Assembly: GCF_030012215.1 (NCBI RefSeq)
Contig: NZ_JASCXX010000006.1
Location: forward strand, 149,791-213,790
DNA: 64,000 bases
Direction: 5' to 3'
Source of the DNA: Anaerobaca lacustris
GTDB lineage: Bacteria > Planctomycetota > Phycisphaerae > Sedimentisphaerales > Anaerobacaceae
Each line of letters begins with the position of its first letter. Position 1 is the stretch's first letter. Below are positions 36,244 to 45,219 of the stretch, piece after piece. A program made the position numbers and the translations under genes. Under the pieces are notes generated by a model, which was not told where the DNA came from, did not search any database, and saw only the letters and a list, made by a program, of their open reading frames with translations.

Positions 36244-36432
36244 CCGGCGGTTGCAGGAGAAGCAGCATGAGCATCCGGCGCGGTAGGGTATGGCGCCAAT
36301 CGGCTGGGAGGGTGGTGACGGCACCGAGTCGATACCACGGCGGGTCTGCCGATCCAGAGCACGCTCATGTCGGACCGAACGGCGTCGAGCCGGCGGTATC
36401 CGTTGGATTCACCGAGAGTTGAGGGGTATTGC

Positions 36433-37722
36433 ATGACAGACCTAAAAATGGATCGGCGAGGGTTCTTGAGGATGGCGGCTGGTGCGGCGGTGGTGGGGTT
36501 CCCCTACGTTGTTCCGTCGTCGGTGTTTGCCCAGGGGGGCCAGACGCCGCCGAGCGAACGGATCACATTGGGATTCATCGGTTGCGGCAAGCAGAGCCAG
36601 CACCTGACGCGATCTTTCCTGAACTCGCCCGGCACCCATGTGGTGGCCGCGTGTGACGTGGACAAACTGAAGCTGGCGCGCAACAAGAAGATGGTCGAGG
36701 ACCATTACGCCGGCAGGAGCGGCCCGTCCTATAAAGGCTGTGATACCTATGGTGATTTCCGTGACGTGCTGGCCCGCAGCGACATCGACGCGGTCGTGAT
36801 TTCGACGCCGGACCACTGGCATGCCGTCAACGTGATCGAGTCGTGCAAGGCGGGCAAGGATGTCTTCTGCGAGAAGCCGCTGTCGCAGACGGTGGCCGAG
36901 GCGCGGGCGATGGTCAATGCGGTGCGAAAGTACGACCGCGTGTTCCAGACCGGTAGCATGCAACGATCCGACTGGCACTTCCGTCTGGGCTGCGAGCTGG
37001 TCCGCAACGGATACATCGGGCAGCTTCAGCACGTCACCGTCGGGATCGGCGGCCCGCCGGGAGACCGGCCGCTGCCGGCGCAGCCCGTGCCGGATTACCT
37101 CGACTGGGACATGTGGCTCGGTCCGGTGCTGTGGCGGCCGTACAATGAGGAACTGGCGCCGCACATCAGCCAGGACATCTTCCCGCACTGGCGCAACCAC
37201 AGCGCCTTTGGTGGCGGGGGCATGACCGACTGGGGCGCGCACCACTTTGACATCGCCCAATGGGGACTGGGGATGGACGAGAGCGGGCCCATTGAGATCA
37301 TTCCGCCGGACGGCAAAGACACCAAGGTGCTCACGTACAAGTACGCCAGCGGCGTGACGATGGTCCGCGACAGTGCCAACGGCGTGCTGTTCACCGGGAC
37401 CGAGGGCAAGGTCGAGACCAACCGTGGCCATCTGAAGACCTGGCCCGACGAACTGAAAGACGTCAAGCTCGGTCCCGACGAGATCCATCTTTACGAGTCC
37501 CGAAACCACTATGTGGACTGGCTCGATGCGATCCGCAAGCGCACCCGGCCGATCTGCGACATCGAAGTCGGCTGCCGCTCGGTGACCGTCTGCCACCTCG
37601 GCAATATCGCGTACCAGCTTCAACGGCCGCTGAAATGGAACCCGGATCGCGAAGTGTTCGTCGGTGACGATGAGGCCAATCGTCTGCTGTCCCGAGGCTA
37701 CCGAAGTCCGTGGAGCCTCTGA
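36433..37722 (+). CDS. Tat-exported Gfo/Idh/MocA oxidoreductase 1
   Basis: A 429-residue sugar oxidoreductase with a twin-arginine signal (DRRGFLRMA, then a hydrophobic stretch to VFAQ near residue 34). The Rossmann motif is GFIGCGKQSQ, a looser GxG form. The catalytic CEKPLSQ is near residue 146 and DWGAHHFDIAQW near residue 265. The Tat route implies export of the folded protein with its nicotinamide cofactor. It is closest in N-terminal style to oxidoreductase 2 (both end the signal in VPSSVF). GAGGGG precedes the ATG. The substrate is unknown; oxidation of a sugar hydroxyl is expected. Confidence 0.88.
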   Translation: MTDLKMDRRGFLRMAAGAAVVGFPYVVPSSVFAQGGQTPPSERITLGFIGCGKQSQHLTRSFLNSPGTHVVAACDVDKLKLARNKKMVEDHYAGRSGPSYKGCDTYGDFRDVLARSDIDAVVISTPDHWHAVNVIESCKAGKDVFCEKPLSQTVAEARAMVNAVRKYDRVFQTGSMQRSDWHFRLGCELVRNGYIGQLQHVTVGIGGPPGDRPLPAQPVPDYLDWDMWLGPVLWRPYNEELAPHISQDIFPHWRNHSAFGGGGMTDWGAHHFDIAQWGLGMDESGPIEIIPPDGKDTKVLTYKYASGVTMVRDSANGVLFTGTEGKVETNRGHLKTWPDELKDVKLGPDEIHLYESRNHYVDWLDAIRKRTRPICDIEVGCRSVTVCHLGNIAYQLQRPLKWNPDREVFVGDDEANRLLSRGYRSPWSL

Positions 37723-37774
37723 TCCGACGTGTGAGGCCCCTGACGAATCGTTGGGTGATTGAGGAGCAAAGCGC

Positions 37775-39055
37775 ATGACAAACAGGTATGTATCGCGTCG
37801 TCAGTTTCTTGGAGCCGCCGCCGGGTCGGTGGCGTTTCCGTATATCGTCCCTTCCTCGGTGTTCGGCGCCGGGGCCCCGAGCGGGAAGATCACGATGGGT
37901 TGCATCGGGGTCGGTTCCCAGGGCTCGGGCAACATGAATGGGTTCCTCGATAAGAAGGACGACGTACGAGTCCTCGCGGTCTGCGACGTGGACAAGGGAC
38001 ATCGTGACGGCGCCAAGAAGCGGGCCGATGACAAATACGGCAACAGCGATTGTGCGGCCTACCACGACTTTCGCGAGCTGATCGCCCGGGACGACATCGA
38101 CGCCCTGTCGTTGGCGCTGCCGGACCACTGGCATTCCATCCCGGTCATCATGGCGGCCCGTGCCGGCAAAGATATGTATGGCGAAAAGCCGCTGGCGCGG
38201 ACGATTGCCGAAGGCAAGAGAATGGTTGAGGCCGTCCATCGCTACGACCGGATCTGGCAGACCGGAAGCTGGCAGCGCTCGCAAGGGAACTTCCACCACG
38301 CGTGCGAGCTGGTCCGCAACGGGCGGATCGGCAAGGTCACTCGCGTGGAGGTGGGCCTGCCTACCGGTGGCGGCGGCGAGGTCAAGGCGGTGCAGCCGGT
38401 GCCGGAGAACCTGGACTGGGACTTCTGGCTGGGGCCGGCTCCGTGGGTGCCGTTTCGCGGCGTGTCGCATTGGGACTGGCGCTGGATCATGGATTATTCC
38501 GGCGGGCAGCTCACCGACTGGGCGGGCCACCACATCGACATCGCCCACTGGGGCCTGGGCCTCGACGAGACGGGCCCGGTCGAGATCGAAGGTCGGGGCG
38601 TTTATCCGAAGAACGGCATCTACGACGTGCCGACCGAGTACAAGTTCACCTGCAAGTATGCCAACGGCATCGAGATGGTCGTCGCCAACGATCAGCAGGT
38701 GCCCAAGGGCATGGGGACCGTGTGGTATGGCGAGAAAGGCTGGGTCCACGTGGATCGCGGCCGGCAGGCGACGAACCCGGCGGAGCTGTGGAACGAGACG
38801 ATCGGTCCCAGCGAGATCCGCTTGTACGAGAGCCGCGACCACCAACAGAATTTCCTCGATTGCGTGAAGTCCCGCCGCAAGACGATCACGCCCATCGAGG
38901 TGGCTCATCGCTCGATCAGCGTGGGCCTGCTGGGCGAGATCGCCATGCGGCTGGAACGCAAGCTGCATTGGAATCCGGACAAAGAAGAGTTTGTGAACGA
39001 CCCCGAGGCCAATCGGATGCTGTCGCGCCCGATGCGGGCCCCGTGGCATCTGTAA
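37775..39055 (+). CDS. Tat-exported Gfo/Idh/MocA oxidoreductase 2
   Basis: A 426-residue paralogue with Tat motif SRRQFLG and signal region ending near VFGAG. Rossmann GCIGVGSQGSG; catalytic motif GEKPLARTI near residue 136; DWAGHHIDIAHWGLG near residue 248. It starts 52 bases after oxidoreductase 1 and shares its signal sequence style and C-terminal LHWNPD.EEF...EANR..SR layout, so the two are sister genes. GAGGAG lies upstream of the ATG. A repeat-rich gap follows. Confidence 0.88.
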   Translation: MTNRYVSRRQFLGAAAGSVAFPYIVPSSVFGAGAPSGKITMGCIGVGSQGSGNMNGFLDKKDDVRVLAVCDVDKGHRDGAKKRADDKYGNSDCAAYHDFRELIARDDIDALSLALPDHWHSIPVIMAARAGKDMYGEKPLARTIAEGKRMVEAVHRYDRIWQTGSWQRSQGNFHHACELVRNGRIGKVTRVEVGLPTGGGGEVKAVQPVPENLDWDFWLGPAPWVPFRGVSHWDWRWIMDYSGGQLTDWAGHHIDIAHWGLGLDETGPVEIEGRGVYPKNGIYDVPTEYKFTCKYANGIEMVVANDQQVPKGMGTVWYGEKGWVHVDRGRQATNPAELWNETIGPSEIRLYESRDHQQNFLDCVKSRRKTITPIEVAHRSISVGLLGEIAMRLERKLHWNPDKEEFVNDPEANRMLSRPMRAPWHL

Positions 39056-39057
39056 TG

Positions 39058-39160
39058 GAGTTTGAAGTGTCGAGTTTGAAGTGTGAAGTTGCAGGGTCCG
39101 TACACGTGCCGTCCTCTTCGCTTCAAACCTCAAACGTCAAACTTCAAACTTTTGAAGAAA
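39058..39160. repeat. TTTGAAG-type intergenic repeats
   Basis: GAGTTTGAAGTGT occurs twice in direct order (39058-39070 and 39072-39084). The inverse, ACTTCAAACT at 39141-39150, exactly complements AGTTTGAAGT at 39059-39068, with further CAAAC units at 39124-39145. The gap before the ThuA gene can therefore fold back on itself. Confidence 0.6.
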
Positions 39161-39169
39161 GGAGCTGAC

Positions 39170-40807
39170 ATGATTCGAAGGTCGAAAATGATGGCCGCCT
39201 TGTTGCTGGCCGGCCTGTGCGTCGCGATGCTTGCGGGGCCGCTGTGGGCCCAGTCGCCGAAGGAATTGCGGCAGTTGAAGGACGAGGAGATCGCCAAGAT
39301 TACAGCGGCCATGCCGACCAAGGCGGCCGTGACCCCTGAGAAGCCCCGCAAGATGCTCGTGTTCTGGCGGTGCGAAACCTTCTTCCACACGGTGATCCCG
39401 GTGGCGAACAAGGCGCTGGAGATCATGGGCGAGAAGACCGGGGCGTTCGAGGTGACGCACGTTACGGACGACTACTCGGTGTTCACCGCCGACAGACTCA
39501 AAGAGTTCGACATCATCTGTCTGAACAACTCGACGAGCCTGAAGTTCAATCCCGAGACGACGCCCGAGCGATGCGAGGCCCTGATGGACTTCGTCAAGAG
39601 CGGCAAGGGACTCGTCGGCCTCCATGCTGCCGCCGACAATTTCTACGAATGGCCCGAAGGCATGGAGATGATGGGCAACAAGTTCACCGGCCATCCCTGG
39701 AACGCCCCCGGGACCTGGGCCTTCAAGATCGATCATCCCGATCATCCGCTGATGGCGCCGTTCAAGGGCGAAGGTTTCAAGCTCAGCGATGAGATCTACC
39801 GTACCGACCCGCCGCTGTATTCCCGTGAAAAGCAGCTCGTTCTGATGAGCCTGGACCTGAGCGACGAAACGACGCGGAACACCAAGGGCGTGCGCGAGGG
39901 GGATGAGGACACCGGCATCACGTGGATCAAGGATTGGGGCAAGGGCCGCATGTTCTACTGCTCGCTGGGGCATAACGATCCGGTCTTCATGAATCCCGTG
40001 ATCCTCGAACATCTGCTGCTGGGCATTCAGTTCGCGGCCGGGGACCTCAAGGTCGATACGACGCCGAAACCGGCGGCCGGCGCTGGAACGGGGTCCGAGA
40101 TGGATCGGTTGCTGGGGCAGGTCAAGGCGTATGACTTCGGGGACAGCCGTGAGGCCTTGACGACCCTGAGCGACAAGATTCGCCAGGCGTACGGCAAGAC
40201 GGACGAGTTGAAGAGCATCGAAAAGGGCCTCTTGGGCGTGCTGCAATCCGATGCGAAGTACGCGGGCAAGCAATACGTTTGCCGCGAGCTGAGCATTATC
40301 GGGACCGACCAGTCCGTGCCGGTGCTGGCCTCCATGCTGACCGATGAGAAGCTTTCGGATATGGCGCGGTATGCGCTGGAGCGCATCCCGGGCGACGCAG
40401 CCGACAAGGCGCTGCTTGAGGCCCTTCCCAAGGCCGAAGGCAAGGCCAAGGTCGGGATCGTCAACTCGCTGGGCGAGCGTGGCTATCGCGGTGCGGCCGG
40501 CGAGGTCGGCAAGCTGGCGACCGCGTCGGATCCGCTGCTGGCCGGTGCGGCGATCAGCGCTCTGGGCAAGATTGGCGGCGCCGATGTGGCCGTCGTGCTC
40601 GACAAGGTCAAGGACAGCGCGCCCGACAGACTGAAGATGGTTGCCTATGACGCGTGCCTGCGGTGTGCCGACCAGATGGTGGTCGAAGGCGACAGGGCCG
40701 GTGCGCTGAAGATGTATCGCGAGCTGAACAAGGCGGGCGTGCCGCAACTGATTCGGACCGCCGCTCTGCGCGGAATGCTCAACGCCGCCAGCAGCCCGAA
40801 CCGGTAG
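39170..40807 (+). CDS. Secreted ThuA-domain protein with HEAT-like C-terminus
   Basis: A 545-residue exported protein: signal peptide to about residue 24, then a ThuA/glutamine-amidotransferase-like domain (about 57-290; KMLVFWRCETFFHTVIP, ICLNNSTSLKF, GKGLVGLHAAADNFYEWP, GRMFYCSLGHND). A helical HEAT-like region (about 320-545) with repeated alanine/leucine helices follows. ThuA domains are linked to trehalose and other disaccharide use, and often accompany DUF1080 and Gfo/Idh/MocA proteins. AAAGGAG precedes the ATG; a longer frame to 39083 lies in the repeat. Confidence 0.85.
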   Translation: MIRRSKMMAALLLAGLCVAMLAGPLWAQSPKELRQLKDEEIAKITAAMPTKAAVTPEKPRKMLVFWRCETFFHTVIPVANKALEIMGEKTGAFEVTHVTDDYSVFTADRLKEFDIICLNNSTSLKFNPETTPERCEALMDFVKSGKGLVGLHAAADNFYEWPEGMEMMGNKFTGHPWNAPGTWAFKIDHPDHPLMAPFKGEGFKLSDEIYRTDPPLYSREKQLVLMSLDLSDETTRNTKGVREGDEDTGITWIKDWGKGRMFYCSLGHNDPVFMNPVILEHLLLGIQFAAGDLKVDTTPKPAAGAGTGSEMDRLLGQVKAYDFGDSREALTTLSDKIRQAYGKTDELKSIEKGLLGVLQSDAKYAGKQYVCRELSIIGTDQSVPVLASMLTDEKLSDMARYALERIPGDAADKALLEALPKAEGKAKVGIVNSLGERGYRGAAGEVGKLATASDPLLAGAAISALGKIGGADVAVVLDKVKDSAPDRLKMVAYDACLRCADQMVVEGDRAGALKMYRELNKAGVPQLIRTAALRGMLNAASSPNR

Positions 40808-40907
40808 CCAAGAACGGGACACTCCCGCCTGGGGTTGGGCCGAGAGGCGCCACCTCAGGCGTCGGAGCGCAAGAATGGAATCCCGATCTCGATTTAGGGT
40901 GGTATAG

Positions 40908-42284
40908 ATGAGGTTGTCTTCGAAGAGAAACGGCCTGGTGCTGATCGTGGTCGTTGTGGCCACCTTGGCTGCGCCGCACGGTGCGGCGGCCGCCGATGCG
41001 CACCAGGAAGTGATCGACCTGGTGATCGACGAGCTTCGCAGTGGCGACCCCGAGCGGCAGGCCGGAGCGATCGCCATCGTACGGGATATCCCGGGTGAGG
41101 CGATTACCATGTCGCTGGCCGAGGAGCTTGCCAAACTGTCGCCTGCGGTTCAGGTCCAGTTGCTTTCGACCCTTGCCGACCGTGGCGATGCGACGGCACT
41201 GCCGGCGGTTATGCAGACGACCAACGCTCAGGACGAGTCGGTCCGTGTGGCGGCCCTGCGAGCCGTCGGCCAGTTGGGCGGGGCGGAGGAAGTCTCCATG
41301 CTGGCCCAACGGGCGGCCCAGAGCCGCGGGCAGGAGCAGAAAGCCGCCCGAGACAGCCTCTATCGCCTGCGTGGTTCGGAGGTGAACGCCACGATCGTCA
41401 AAACTCTGACGACCGCGGCGCCGGAGGTCAAGGTTGAGTTGATCCGCGCGGTTGGCGAACGCAACATCATCGACGCCGTGGCCACTCTGTTGCAGGCGGC
41501 CAACGACGAAGACCGGAGAGTTCGATTGGAGTCGCTCAAGGTCTTGCGGGTCGTTGCCGACCCAAAGACCCTGCCGGCTCTGATCGACCTGACGTTGCGT
41601 CTGACAGGCCAGTCGGATCGCACCGAAGGCGAGCGGACTGTTTCGGCTGTCGCTCGCAAGATCGAAGAACCGAATCGGCGTGCGGCCCCGGTTCTGGCGG
41701 CGCTGGCCAACACCGAGAAAATCAGTGATCGGGCGTCGCTGCTTCGCATGCTCGGTCGGATCGGCGACAACAGCGCGTTGGCGGCTCTGCGCGCGGCCCT
41801 GGCCGGCCCGGAGGCCGAGCTTCAGGATGCGGCCATCCGCGCCCTGGCGGATTGGCCGACGCCGGAACCGGTTGATGATCTGCTCCAGGTGGCGCAGACC
41901 AGCGACAATCCCGTGCACAAGGTCCTGTCGTTGCGAGGGTTCGTGCGCCTGCTCGATTCGCCGAGCGGCCGGTCCGCCGAGGAGACGGTCGCATTGTACG
42001 GCAAGGCGATGGATCTGGCGCCCAACGCCGTCGAGCAGAAACGCGTGCTCGCCGGTCTGGGCGGCGCGGGGACGTTGCCGGCCTTGCGAATGGCCGCCCG
42101 GTATCTGGAGAACGCAGCGCTTCAAGTGGAGGCCGAATCGGCCATCGTCAGGATCGCTCAGACGATTCAGGACGCTCATCGGCAAGAGTGTCACGAGCTG
42201 CTTGCCAAGGTCATCAGGAACACGAAGAACGATACGTTGCGCGAGCAGGCCCAGAGCATCATCGATGCAGCTGCAACGCCATAG
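40908..42284 (+). CDS. Secreted HEAT-repeat protein
   Basis: A 458-residue protein with a signal peptide (to about residue 29) followed by many HEAT/armadillo-like helical repeats across its whole length (for example VRVAALRAVGQLGGAEEVSML and RVRLESLKVLRVVADPKTLPALIDL). Such superhelical proteins usually bind other proteins. It follows the ThuA-HEAT protein by 100 bases and resembles its C-terminal half, so the two may form a complex or scaffold for the exported enzymes (inference). A GGTGG site lies before the ATG. Confidence 0.8.
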   Translation: MRLSSKRNGLVLIVVVVATLAAPHGAAAADAHQEVIDLVIDELRSGDPERQAGAIAIVRDIPGEAITMSLAEELAKLSPAVQVQLLSTLADRGDATALPAVMQTTNAQDESVRVAALRAVGQLGGAEEVSMLAQRAAQSRGQEQKAARDSLYRLRGSEVNATIVKTLTTAAPEVKVELIRAVGERNIIDAVATLLQAANDEDRRVRLESLKVLRVVADPKTLPALIDLTLRLTGQSDRTEGERTVSAVARKIEEPNRRAAPVLAALANTEKISDRASLLRMLGRIGDNSALAALRAALAGPEAELQDAAIRALADWPTPEPVDDLLQVAQTSDNPVHKVLSLRGFVRLLDSPSGRSAEETVALYGKAMDLAPNAVEQKRVLAGLGGAGTLPALRMAARYLENAALQVEAESAIVRIAQTIQDAHRQECHELLAKVIRNTKNDTLREQAQSIIDAAATP

Positions 42285-42389
42285 AGATCGTGGTCGCTGT
42301 CTCGGTTGACGGCGGCGTCTGCGGCGCGATACTGCAAAACGGCGATGTCTCCGCAGGGTTGAGACCGTCGCCGGTAAAGGGATCATGGA

Positions 42390-43772
42390 ATGACAAGGGC
42401 AAGTGGAGAAGGGCAACGCGGCAGGCTGTCCCGTCGGGATTTCATGGGGACGGCTGCGGCCGCGATGGCCGCTGTGACGTTCGTGCCGCGCCACGTCCTG
42501 GGCGGTCCGGGCAACACCCCGCCGAGTGAAAAGCTCAACATCGCCGGCGTCGGGATCGGCGGCATGGGCCAGAACAACGTCCGCGCCTGTGAGAGCGAAA
42601 ACATCGTCGCGCTGTGCGACGTGGATTGGGCGTATTCGGCCGATGTGTTCAAGCGATATCCGAAGGCCCGGGCCTGGAAAGACTACCGCAAGATGCTCGA
42701 CGAGCAGACGGACATCGACGCGGTGATCGTCGCCACGCCCGACCATACGCACGCGGTGGTGGCGATGGCGGCGATGCAGCGGGGCAAGCACGTCTACGTG
42801 CAGAAGCCGCTGACCCGCAGCGTCCACGAGGCCCGCATGCTGACCGAGGCGGCGCGGAAGTACAAGGTCGCCACGCAGATGGGCAACCAGGGCCATTCGA
42901 GCGAAGAGATCCGAATGCTCTGCGAGTGGATCTGGGACGGCGCCATCGGCAACGTGCATGAGGTGCACTGCTGGACGAACCGCCCGGTGTGGCCGCAGGG
43001 GATCGACCGGCCGAAGGACACCCCGCCCGTGCCCGATACGCTGGATTGGGACCTCTGGGTCGGTCCGTCGCCGATGCGGCCGTACCATCCGGCGTACCTT
43101 CCGTTCAACTGGCGCGCGTGGATCGACTTCGGCGCCGGCGCGCTGGGCGACATGGGCTGTCACGTAATGGACGCGGCCTTCTGGGCGCTGAAGCTGAAAT
43201 ACCCCGTCAGCGTGGAGGCCAGCCACTCGTACGAAGTGCACCAGATGTGGACGCGGTTCGAGAACAAGGAGACCTATCCGTCAGCGGAGATCGTGCACTA
43301 CCAGTTCCCGGCCCGCGAAGGGATGGTCCCGGTGAAGCTGCACTGGTACGACGGTGGTCTGCTGCCCGAGCGGCCGGCCGATCTGGAACCCGGACGCCGG
43401 CTTCCCGAAAGCGGCTCGATCTTCGTCGGCGACAAGGGCAAGATCCTGTGCGGGACCTACAGCGAGAATGCGCGGATCATTCCCGAAGCGAAGATGCGGG
43501 CTTACACAAGACCGGCCAAGAGCATCCCGCGCATCGAAGACGGCCCGGGCGGCCACGAGCAGGATTGGGTCCGGGCGTGCAAGGGCGGCCCGGCGGCCAG
43601 CGCCAATTTCGGCTATTCCGGTCCGTTCACCGAGACCGTGGTGATGGGCAACCTGGCCGTGCTGAATCCGGGCAAGAAGCTCGAATGGGACGGCGAGAAC
43701 ATGAAGGTCACCAACGACGAAGAAGCCAACGCCTACGTGCGTCCGGCGTTCCGCGATGGGTGGTCTCTATAA
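42390..43772 (+). CDS. Tat-exported Gfo/Idh/MocA oxidoreductase 3 (QKP variant)
   Basis: A 460-residue paralogue. Tat motif SRRDFMG with signal ending PRHVLGG near residue 36; Rossmann GVGIGGMGQN; DMGCHVMDAAFW near residue 253. The catalytic motif is VQKPLTRSV near residue 137: Gln replaces the usual Glu, while the catalytic Lys remains. It belongs to the PRHVLGG subgroup with oxidoreductases 7 to 10. Its C-terminus ends in RPAFRDGWSL, a tail pattern (Y/FR.GW.L) shared by this subgroup. Confidence 0.87.
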   Translation: MTRASGEGQRGRLSRRDFMGTAAAAMAAVTFVPRHVLGGPGNTPPSEKLNIAGVGIGGMGQNNVRACESENIVALCDVDWAYSADVFKRYPKARAWKDYRKMLDEQTDIDAVIVATPDHTHAVVAMAAMQRGKHVYVQKPLTRSVHEARMLTEAARKYKVATQMGNQGHSSEEIRMLCEWIWDGAIGNVHEVHCWTNRPVWPQGIDRPKDTPPVPDTLDWDLWVGPSPMRPYHPAYLPFNWRAWIDFGAGALGDMGCHVMDAAFWALKLKYPVSVEASHSYEVHQMWTRFENKETYPSAEIVHYQFPAREGMVPVKLHWYDGGLLPERPADLEPGRRLPESGSIFVGDKGKILCGTYSENARIIPEAKMRAYTRPAKSIPRIEDGPGGHEQDWVRACKGGPAASANFGYSGPFTETVVMGNLAVLNPGKKLEWDGENMKVTNDEEANAYVRPAFRDGWSL

Positions 43773-43819
43773 CTGGATCATTGAATCTGTTATTTACCCG
43801 AAGTGAAGGAGTCAAGCTC

Positions 43820-45196
43820 ATGTCGAACATCACACGTCGTCAGTTTGTCAAACGCACCGCTGCGTTTGGAGCGGTATCTGCGATTGGTTTCCCGAGCCTC
43901 ATTCGGGCCCAGGGGCTCAACGAGAAGCTCCAGGTGGGATTCATCGCCGTCGGCGGACGGGCCGGGACCCATACAGATACCGCCCACGGCGAAGGCTGTC
44001 AGTGCATCGCCTTTGCCGAGACCGACAAAGGGCGATGGGGCGGCGTGTTGGAGAAAGAGGGCTGGGGACAGGCGAAGGGCTATACGGATTGGCGGAAGGT
44101 CTTCGAGAACCATGGAAAGAACCTCGATGTGGTGTTCGTCTCGACGCCGGACCACACCCACTTCGGGCCATCCATGACCGCCGTGTCGATGGGCATTCAC
44201 TGCTACACGGAAAAGCCGCTGACCTGGTCGGTTCGCGAGGCGCAGCTTCTGGCCGCGGCCTATGCCAAGAACCCCAAAGTCGTCACTCAGCAGGGCAACC
44301 AAGGCCATGCGGGGAACGGATGGCGGTTCGCCTATGAGTACATCAAGGCCGGCGCCGTCGGCGACATCAAGGAATTCCACACCTGGACCAATCGCCCGAT
44401 CTGGCCGCAAGGCGGCGACCGTCCGGAAGGGTCGGACCCGGTCCCCGCGTCTCTGGACTGGGACGCCTGGATCGGACCGGCGCCGATGCGTCCTTACAAG
44501 GGCAACCGGGCTTACCACGATTTCAACTGGCGTGGCGTGGTCGATTTTGGCTCCGGTGCTTTGGGCGACATGGCCTGCCACACGACCGACGGGATCTATT
44601 CGATCATGAATCCGGGCTACGCGGCCACCGCCGAGCCGTTCATCATGACCGGCCCCGTCAAGGATCAGTGGCCCGCCGGGATGGTGGTCAAGAGCACCTA
44701 CCGCGCCAAAGACGGCCGACCCGGGTTCAAGACCTTCTGGTACGAGGGCGTGGACGGCAACGGCCGCCCCTTCATGCCGGATACCCCGGAGGAACTCGAG
44801 GTCGATGGACGCCAACTGCCCAGGACCGGCAACCTGATCATCGGCTCCAAGGGCAAGATGCTAGTCAACGGCGATTACTGGGAAACGCCGCTGATCATCC
44901 CCGAGACACGGCGTAAGGAGTTCGGCCGCCCGCCGCAACTGCTCGAACGCTCCCCCGGCCATCACAAGGAATTCTTCATGGCCTGCCGGGGCGAGAAGCC
45001 GCGCGAGTTCAGCCAGTCGAACTTCAGCTATTCCGGTCCGATGACCGCTAACATCCAGCTCGGCAATCTCTGTGCCCGCGCGGGCAAGAAGCTCGAGCTC
45101 AACGAAGCCGGCGAGATCACCAGCGATCCCGCCATCAACGCTCTGGCATGGCGCGAGCCGCGCGCAGGCTGGGGTCCGCTGGAAATGAAGGTCTAA
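43820..45196 (+). CDS. Tat-exported Gfo/Idh/MocA oxidoreductase 4
   Basis: A 458-residue paralogue. Tat motif TRRQFVKRTAAFG, signal ending SLIRAQ; catalytic TEKPLTWSV near residue 130; DMACHTTDGIYS near residue 250. It is very similar to oxidoreductase 5 directly downstream, both in protein and DNA, and also in the leader (AAGGAGTCAAGCTC before ATG). In both, the Trp usual near the end of the DxxxH motif is absent. The pair forms its own subgroup with a long LIRAQGLNEKLQVGFIA junction. Confidence 0.88.
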   Translation: MSNITRRQFVKRTAAFGAVSAIGFPSLIRAQGLNEKLQVGFIAVGGRAGTHTDTAHGEGCQCIAFAETDKGRWGGVLEKEGWGQAKGYTDWRKVFENHGKNLDVVFVSTPDHTHFGPSMTAVSMGIHCYTEKPLTWSVREAQLLAAAYAKNPKVVTQQGNQGHAGNGWRFAYEYIKAGAVGDIKEFHTWTNRPIWPQGGDRPEGSDPVPASLDWDAWIGPAPMRPYKGNRAYHDFNWRGVVDFGSGALGDMACHTTDGIYSIMNPGYAATAEPFIMTGPVKDQWPAGMVVKSTYRAKDGRPGFKTFWYEGVDGNGRPFMPDTPEELEVDGRQLPRTGNLIIGSKGKMLVNGDYWETPLIIPETRRKEFGRPPQLLERSPGHHKEFFMACRGEKPREFSQSNFSYSGPMTANIQLGNLCARAGKKLELNEAGEITSDPAINALAWREPRAGWGPLEMKV

Positions 45197-45219
45197 GCGT
45201 ATTTTAAGGAGTCACGCTC

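Noticed and set aside
39137..43241. Very long open frames on the strand opposite the oxidoreductase and HEAT genes
   Set aside because: They are antisense to clearly coding genes and arise from high GC at third positions; the translations resemble no family.
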